A stretch of DNA of 36,788 bases, from the NCBI GenBank assembly GCA_017536475.1, contig JAFXHH010000020.1:1-36788 (forward strand), written 5' to 3'. This stretch comes from Clostridia bacterium. GTDB lineage: Bacteria; Bacillota; Clostridia; Oscillospirales; CAG-272. The position numbers were made by a program, and so were the translations under genes. Shown piece after piece: positions 31,932 through 36,788 of the stretch. The first letter of the stretch is position 1. Each line of letters starts with the position of its first letter. Under the pieces are notes generated by a model. It was not told where the DNA came from, did no database searches, and worked only from the letters and a program-made list of their open reading frames with translations.

Positions 31932-34241
31932 TTAATTTTCTTCTCCGTCTGCCTTTTCGGTCTCTACGTAGGGCTCGCTGTATCCGCACTTCTCATCGTG
32001 GCAGATAAGCAATGCTTTTCCCTTTTTGCGGAAAAGGGTCTTGCCGCACTGTGGGCAGCTCTTGGCTACCGGCATATCCCAGGACGAGAAGTTGCACTCG
32101 GGATATCTTTCGCATCCGTAGAACACGGTCCTGCTTCTGCTGTATCTGGTAACTATCTTAGCACCGCATTCGGGACAGGGTACTCCGACCTCCTTGGTTC
32201 TCTGCTTGGTGTTCTTACAAGCGGGGTAATTCGCGCAAGCGTAGAACGAGCCGAATTTACCCGTTCTGAGCACCATATCCGCACCGCACTTGTCACACTT
32301 GAAGTCTGCAACGACGGTCTTCTTCTCTGCCGCCTTCTTTTCCTCCGCCTCAGCCGTCTCCTCGGGATTAGCCGCTGTGAGAGGCTTTGTGTTGCGGCAC
32401 TTGGGGTAGTTGGGGCAAGCGGCAAATTTACCGAATCTGCCGTTCTTGACGATCATTTTGCTTCCGCACTTATCGCAGACGATATCGGTCTCCTCGACGG
32501 GAATCTGGATGCTCTCGTTGCCAAGCTTTTCGGTCGCCTTTTCAAGCTGTACCGAAAAATCCTTCCAGAAGTCCGTGAGCACCTCGTTAAGCGTCAACTC
32601 CGACTTTTCGATCGCGTCGAGCTTATTTTCCATCTCCGCGGTGAACTCATAGTCGACTATGCTATCGAAGTTCTCGCACATAAGCTTGGTGGTTATCTCA
32701 CCAAGAGGCGTGGGGACGAGCGACTTGTTCTTGCCCTCTCTCTTGACGTAGTTTCTTGAAATTATCGTGGTAATGGTCGATTCAAAGGTACTGGGACGTC
32801 CGATTCCCTTTTCCTTGAGGAACTGAACGAGCGAGCCCTCGTTGAAGCGGGCGGGCGGCTCGGTGAAATGCTTGGTAGGATCTATTCGGTCGAAGCCAAG
32901 CTTTTCTCCCTCTGTAAGCTCGGGGATCTTGGCATTCTTCTGCTCGTCGCCATCCTGTGTGCTCTCCTCAACGCTTTCCTCGTATACTGCCATATATCCC
33001 GGGAAGGTGACGGTATATCCGCCCGTGCGGAACAGATATCCTGCCGACTCTACCTCGACGTTAAGGGTTGCAAGAGTCGCGGACTCCATCTGGCTTGCGA
33101 CGAATCTGTCCCAGATAAGCTTATAGAGTTTATACTGATCTGCCGACAGATAGGATTTTATCTTCTTGGGCTCAAGGGTGACGTTGGAGGGACGGATCGC
33201 CTCGTGCGCGTCCTGAATTCCCGATTCGGATTTGAAGATTCTGGGCTCGGCGGTGTTATATTTATCACCGAACTTTTCCGCGATATACGCTCTGGTAGCG
33301 TTCTGCGCCTCGGTGGAAACACGGAGAGAGTCGGTACGCATATAGGTTATAAGACCCTGAACGCCACCGTTCTCGCTTCCGATATTGATACCCTCGTAAA
33401 GCTCCTGAGCGACTCTCATCGTTCTCTGAAGCTGGAATCCGAGCTTTCTGTATCCCTCCTGCTGAAGCGTGGAGGTATTAAAGGGGGGACGGGGTGCTTT
33501 GTGACGGGTCGATCGCTTGACCGACTTAACGGCAAACTGCTTGCCGTCGACCGCGTTTACGACCTTCATTGCATCGGCTTCGTTGCAAAGCTCTATCTTT
33601 CCGTTCTCGTCGCCGAAGAATCTGACCGTAAAGGGTACGCCCTCATCAGAAAGGAGAGTGACCTCGATAGTCCAATATTCTACGGGAACGAAGCTCTTGA
33701 TCTCCTCTTCTCGCTCAACGATGATCTTCGTAGCAACAGACTGCACTCTGCCTGCGCTGAGTCCACTCTTGACGTTCTTCCAGAGCAGAGGCGAGATCTT
33801 ATATCCGACAATTCTGTCGAGTATTCTTCTTGCCTGCTGTGCGTCGACCAGGCTCATATCGATGTTTCGAGGCTTTTTGATAGCCGCCTTAACCACGCTC
33901 TTGGTGATCTCGTTGAAGGTGACTCTCTGCGTCTTCTCGATCGGTATTCCGAGCGCGGTCGCAAGATGCCACGAGATCGCTTCTCCCTCGCGGTCAGGGT
34001 CGGTCGCGAGGTATATTTTGTTTGCGTGCTTTGCTTCCTTTTTGATCTCTTTGATTATATCGCCTTTGCCGCGGATGTTGATATAATGAGCCTCGAAATT
34101 ATTGTCTATATCAACGCCGAGGGTGGATTTGGGCAGGTCACGGACGTGTCCTACCGATGCGATGACCTTATAGTTCGAGCCAAGATAGCTCTTTACGGTA
34201 TTTGCCTTGGAGGGTGACTCCATTATTACAAGGTTTGCCAT
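31932..34241 (-). CDS. topA: DNA topoisomerase I (type IA)
   Basis: The 769-residue enzyme relaxes negative supercoils. The TOPRIM domain holds E8 (VIMESPSKA) and the D81-x-D83-x-E85 triad (DPDREGE). The active-site tyrosine is Y300 in GLITYMRTDS. Four C-terminal Cys4-type zinc-ribbon repeats follow (from about residue 588: CDKCGSK, CDKCGAD, CPECGAK, CPQCGKT), the last adapted. AAAGGA is 13 nt from the ATG, rather far for an SD. The gene lies 24 nt after dprA, the dprA-topA-trmFO order of Firmicutes. Confidence 0.96.
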   Translation of the reverse strand: MANLVIMESPSKANTVKSYLGSNYKVIASVGHVRDLPKSTLGVDIDNNFEAHYINIRGKGDIIKEIKKEAKHANKIYLATDPDREGEAISWHLATALGIPIEKTQRVTFNEITKSVVKAAIKKPRNIDMSLVDAQQARRILDRIVGYKISPLLWKNVKSGLSAGRVQSVATKIIVEREEEIKSFVPVEYWTIEVTLLSDEGVPFTVRFFGDENGKIELCNEADAMKVVNAVDGKQFAVKSVKRSTRHKAPRPPFNTSTLQQEGYRKLGFQLQRTMRVAQELYEGINIGSENGGVQGLITYMRTDSLRVSTEAQNATRAYIAEKFGDKYNTAEPRIFKSESGIQDAHEAIRPSNVTLEPKKIKSYLSADQYKLYKLIWDRFVASQMESATLATLNVEVESAGYLFRTGGYTVTFPGYMAVYEESVEESTQDGDEQKNAKIPELTEGEKLGFDRIDPTKHFTEPPARFNEGSLVQFLKEKGIGRPSTFESTITTIISRNYVKREGKNKSLVPTPLGEITTKLMCENFDSIVDYEFTAEMENKLDAIEKSELTLNEVLTDFWKDFSVQLEKATEKLGNESIQIPVEETDIVCDKCGSKMIVKNGRFGKFAACPNYPKCRNTKPLTAANPEETAEAEEKKAAEKKTVVADFKCDKCGADMVLRTGKFGSFYACANYPACKNTKQRTKEVGVPCPECGAKIVTRYSRSRTVFYGCERYPECNFSSWDMPVAKSCPQCGKTLFRKKGKALLICHDEKCGYSEPYVETEKADGEEN

Positions 34242-34265
34242 TAAAAAATATATATCCTTTCAAAA

Positions 34266-35615
34266 TTATCTTCGTATGTAAAGTGCTCCCGGGAGGGACG
34301 CAACGAGTCCCTTGATCTCCAGCACGGTAAGCGCAGAGATAACTTCGCCGAGCGCGAAGCCCGTTTTAGTCAGGTAATCGACCGTAACTGCTCTGTCAAG
34401 CGGCATTTCGTCGAACACCCGTCTTTGCTTTTCGGTGAGCTTTTCGAGCACCTTCGCCGAGTCGTCTCCGCTGCTCTTTTGAGGAGAAGCAGGAGCTTCG
34501 TGGTGCTTTATCTGATCTGTCTTATCTTCATTGTTTGCTTTTGCAGGCTCTGCGCGCTTTGATTCCTTGCGTGCATACGGAGATCTTTTTCTGCCCTCCG
34601 CCTTATGCAAGCTTTCAAATCCGCCCTGCTTTTGCGCCGTGGGAGTATAAACTCTCACCGCGACGCCCATATTCTTGACGACGTTGCCGTCAAATTCCGA
34701 GTGAGCCTCGGCATTTATCATTCTCTGAACGTCGAGGCGGTCACGGTATATGAACATATAGTTTCGTATGATATCGTTTCCGCACATGACCGCTTGCGCG
34801 CCGTCTCTGATGAGCATATTCGTGCCCGACGAATTGTCCGCATCAATATTGGCGGGTACGGCATATATATCCTTGCCCTGCAATATCGCGTTTTTGGCGG
34901 TTATCAAGGCTCCGCTTCCCTTGTCGGCGTCAACGACGACCGTGCCCTGACTAAGTCCGCTGATTATGCGGTTTCTCGTCGGGAAATTCGAGCCTCTCGG
35001 CTCGGTCGAGGGCGGATATTCGGTGATCACCGCGCCGTTCTGCTTGATGATCGATTCGAGCTTTTCGTGCTCCTTGGGATACACGACGTCGATACCACAG
35101 CCCAGCACCGTGATGGTCTTTCCCTTTGCGGCTATTGCCGCGCAGGATGCTATACCGTCTATTCCAAGTGCCATTCCGCTTACGACGATCGCGCCTGCAG
35201 ACGCGACCTCATACGCTATTTTATACGCGGCTCTCATTCCGTATTCACTCATTTTACGCGTGCCGACTATCGAGATGCAGAGGCTTCTGTTAAAATTCGG
35301 GAGCGTACCCACATAGTAAAGCACGACGGGAGGATTTTTCAGACTGCGTAGGCTTGCGGGATAGTCGTATCCGTCGTAAGTGAGCAGACCCACGCCTGCG
35401 CTCTGACAGTAATTGATTATTTTCTGTGCATTGTCAAGTGCTTTATCGCAAAGCTTTTCCGCCAGATGCTCGCTTATTCCGAGCTCGGAATATTTATCAT
35501 AATCCGCATCGTAGATCTCATCGATCGAGGCGAATTTTTCTACAAGCGTGAGCACCTCGGAGCTTCCCTGACCGCACCTTTCACTAAGCCATATCCATTT
35601 CAAAGCGTTGCTCAT
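34266..35615 (-). CDS. dprA: DNA processing protein DprA/Smf
   Basis: The 449-residue protein loads RecA on incoming single-stranded DNA in transformation. It has an N-terminal SAM-like part, the Rossmann DprA domain (SIVGTRKMSEYG, VVSGMALGIDGIA, VLGCGIDVVYPKEH, FPTRNRIISGLS), a long Lys/Arg/Glu-rich linker (about 320-385) and a C-terminal winged helix (from about 393). ATG 35615 overlaps the upstream methyltransferase stop as ATGA, with GGAGG 9 nt before it. A Ser stands where most DprA have His after GID (GIDGIAS instead of GIDGAAH). Confidence 0.94.
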   Translation of the reverse strand: MSNALKWIWLSERCGQGSSEVLTLVEKFASIDEIYDADYDKYSELGISEHLAEKLCDKALDNAQKIINYCQSAGVGLLTYDGYDYPASLRSLKNPPVVLYYVGTLPNFNRSLCISIVGTRKMSEYGMRAAYKIAYEVASAGAIVVSGMALGIDGIASCAAIAAKGKTITVLGCGIDVVYPKEHEKLESIIKQNGAVITEYPPSTEPRGSNFPTRNRIISGLSQGTVVVDADKGSGALITAKNAILQGKDIYAVPANIDADNSSGTNMLIRDGAQAVMCGNDIIRNYMFIYRDRLDVQRMINAEAHSEFDGNVVKNMGVAVRVYTPTAQKQGGFESLHKAEGRKRSPYARKESKRAEPAKANNEDKTDQIKHHEAPASPQKSSGDDSAKVLEKLTEKQRRVFDEMPLDRAVTVDYLTKTGFALGEVISALTVLEIKGLVASLPGALYIRR

Positions 35616-36469
35616 CTTACGTTTCCTCCATTGTCTTGTGAACCGAAAAATTCCCAGACTAAAACCGCCGCGGCGGTTGCCGCGTTCAGCGATTCGACGC
35701 GGTCCGACATAGGAATAAATACAGTTCTTCCACACGCCGCTATCGCCTCGTCGCTGAGTCCGTGGCCCTCGTTACCGATGACCACGCAGTCGCCGTTTTG
35801 CACGTCAAATTCGCCGAGTTTCTGCGCTTCTCGATTGAGTGCAGCGGCAAAAATCCTTCTGCCCGAATCGCTCAGATTACTTATAGCACAAGGGATATCT
35901 GCCACTCTGTCGACCTTCGTCGAAAATAGAGTCCCCATTGATGCGCGGACTGTCTTGGAGCTGTAAATATCGGCGCAATCCTTGCTCATAACGATGCGGT
36001 CGACTCCAAAAGCGGCGGCGACTCTTATGATCGCGCCGACGTTTTGCGGGTCGCGTACCGACTCTAAAAGCAAGATCTTCTCGCTTTCATCGATGCTTTT
36101 GAAGAACTCTGCGTCACGCTCACAGTGCATATCTTGGGCATATTTCGCCACACAGATAACTCCCTCGGGAGCTTGCTCCTCGGAAAGCTTATCAAAGACC
36201 GAAGAAGCAACCCTTATCGCCTTACAGTTGATGTCGGTTTCCTTTACCCCGTAAAGCTTTTCCGCTTTTTCAAGCACCGCTTTTTCTTCGTTCTCCGAGA
36301 TCAGCAGAAAGTCGAGCTCAAGCCCCTTTTTGACCGCCTCGCATAGAAGCTTTACACCGTCAAAACGGAACTTTTTTTCATTTTCTCTGTTCTTTTTATT
36401 GGCCAGACCCCGAGCGAGACTGACGTATTTATTCTGTGAAGAGGTTACGATCTCCCTGATCATTTCCAT
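35612..36469 (-). CDS. SpoU/TrmH-family RNA 2'-O-methyltransferase
   Basis: The 285-residue protein has an N-terminal substrate-binding domain (about 1-105; RGLANKKNRENEKKFRFDGVK) and a SPOUT trefoil-knot domain with the three motifs: LESVRDPQNVGAIIRVAAAFG, VVIGNEGHGLSDE and IPMSDRVESLNAATAAAVLVWEF. It would methylate the 2'-OH of rRNA or tRNA using AdoMet; the target site is not deducible. ATG 36469 has GGAGG 10 nt upstream. It heads the long minus-strand run and follows rplT, a frequent Firmicutes order, but a terminator separates them. Confidence 0.9.
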   Translation of the reverse strand: MEMIREIVTSSQNKYVSLARGLANKKNRENEKKFRFDGVKLLCEAVKKGLELDFLLISENEEKAVLEKAEKLYGVKETDINCKAIRVASSVFDKLSEEQAPEGVICVAKYAQDMHCERDAEFFKSIDESEKILLLESVRDPQNVGAIIRVAAAFGVDRIVMSKDCADIYSSKTVRASMGTLFSTKVDRVADIPCAISNLSDSGRRIFAAALNREAQKLGEFDVQNGDCVVIGNEGHGLSDEAIAACGRTVFIPMSDRVESLNAATAAAVLVWEFFGSQDNGGNVR

Positions 36470-36500
36470 ATTTAATCAGCCTCCTTTTCGGGTTTTTTCG

Positions 36501-36524
36501 TGCCATTTTTTGCCTCGAATGGCA
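36501..36524 (-). promoter_or_regulatory. Short inverted repeat in the leader of the SpoU methyltransferase gene
   Basis: TGCCATT and AATGGCA (7-bp arms, 10-nt centre) lie about 30 nt before the start codon. It could be an operator or an RNA hairpin. No convincing promoter boxes were found in this AT-rich gap (36470-36592). Confidence 0.3.
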
Positions 36525-36592
36525 GTTTTTAGGTTTGCAAATTTAAAATTTCAGCCCTTTTCGACTAAAAATATTTATCCCTATCTATGACA

Positions 36593-36621
36593 AAAACCCA
36601 GTAATATCATTACCGGGTTTT
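36593..36621 (-). terminator. Rho-independent terminator after rplT
   Basis: On the minus strand AAAACCCGGTAAT and ATTACTGGGTTTT (one G-U pair) flank a GAT loop and are followed by TTTTTG. It lies about 15 nt past the rplT stop. Flanking A and T runs mean it may act in both directions. Confidence 0.88.
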
Positions 36622-36635
36622 GTATTAGGTTAAGA

Positions 36636-36788
36636 TCAAAGAGCTGCCTTTGCCTGCTCTGCGAGAGCTGCGAAAGCTGCCTTGTCGGATACTGCAAGCT
36701 CTGCGAGCATCTTTCTGTTAAGAGTGATGCCTGCCTTCTTGAGTCCGTTCATAAAGGTAGAGTAGTTCATACCGCATACCTTTGCCTG
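36636..36788 (-). CDS. rplT: Ribosomal protein L20, C-terminal fragment
   Basis: The gene runs off the right edge; the last 50 residues are visible and end at TGA 36636-36638. [20 protein letters not shown] followed by [20 protein letters not shown] is the conserved C-terminus of bacterial L20 ([12 protein letters not shown]). L20 binds 23S rRNA early in 50S assembly and usually lies in the infC-rpmI-rplT operon, so those genes are expected just beyond the edge. Confidence 0.96.
   Translation of the reverse strand, partial: QAKVCGMNYSTFMNGLKKAGITLNRKMLAELAVSDKAAFAALAEQAKAAL

Noticed and set aside
1..36788. CRISPR arrays, tRNA, rRNA, tmRNA, IS elements or prophage genes
   Set aside because: I saw no regularly spaced direct repeats, tRNA cloverleaf with the T-loop signature, transposase or integrase motif, or structural phage gene anywhere in the window.

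Overview
The window looks like a chromosomal segment of an anaerobic, probably uncultured member of the Clostridia (Bacillota). The reasons are a SpoIIP-type sporulation hydrolase, a phenylalanine T-box leader ahead of pheST, a YnzC/DUF896 protein, and the Gram-positive orders plsX-rnc-smc-ftsY and rdgB-yhbY-nadD-yqeK-rsfS. Strong SD sequences and sigma-A promoters with 17-bp spacers are also typical. Most genes use a GC-rich third-position style (CTC, GAG, AAG, GCG). The first ~700 bases and a few small genes are visibly more AT-rich. Nothing indicates a phage, plasmid, IS element, CRISPR array or tRNA cluster.

Layout. 1-1100: a left-edge GNAT acetyltransferase fragment, a frameshifted DUF3795 gene and a Nudix hydrolase, ending at a bidirectional terminator shared with the convergent repressor gene. 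1091-2490: an S24/LexA-like repressor divergent from a small membrane protein; both have near-consensus promoters. 2546-3690: a SpoIIP-like protein on the minus strand. 4063-6201: a large peptide-binding lipoprotein with its own promoter and terminator. 6357-10787: metallo-beta-lactamase-fold hydrolase, gltX, glnS and a DUF1294 membrane protein. 10848-15040: promoter, T-box(Phe), pheS, pheT and ynzC. 15068-17575: an inverted repeat, a GH2 beta-mannosidase and a terminator. 17609-19882: RNHCP protein, ruvX, a membrane-anchored hypothetical and a small lipoprotein. 19896-22500 (minus): rdgB, yhbY, nadD, yqeK, rsfS. 22707-36469 (minus): a tightly packed run of SpoU/TrmH methyltransferase, dprA, topA, trmFO, plsX, rnc, radical-SAM, smc, ftsY. 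The C-terminal end of rplT and its terminator close the window.

The gene content is mostly housekeeping: aminoacylation (three synthetases), NAD synthesis, ribosome maturation, RNA processing, topology, chromosome condensation and SRP targeting. The strongest unexplained signal is non-coding. A family of compound palindromes occurs in four intergenic copies (near 10394, 11164, 11286 and 22514). They share an A/T-rich hairpin, a C/G-rich flank and, in two copies, a GGGGC-AAA-GCCCC hairpin placed just before a start codon. Two of the four lie between the T-box terminator and pheS. I did not find a convincing new multi-gene system; the coding part appears ordinary apart from the smaller oddities listed.
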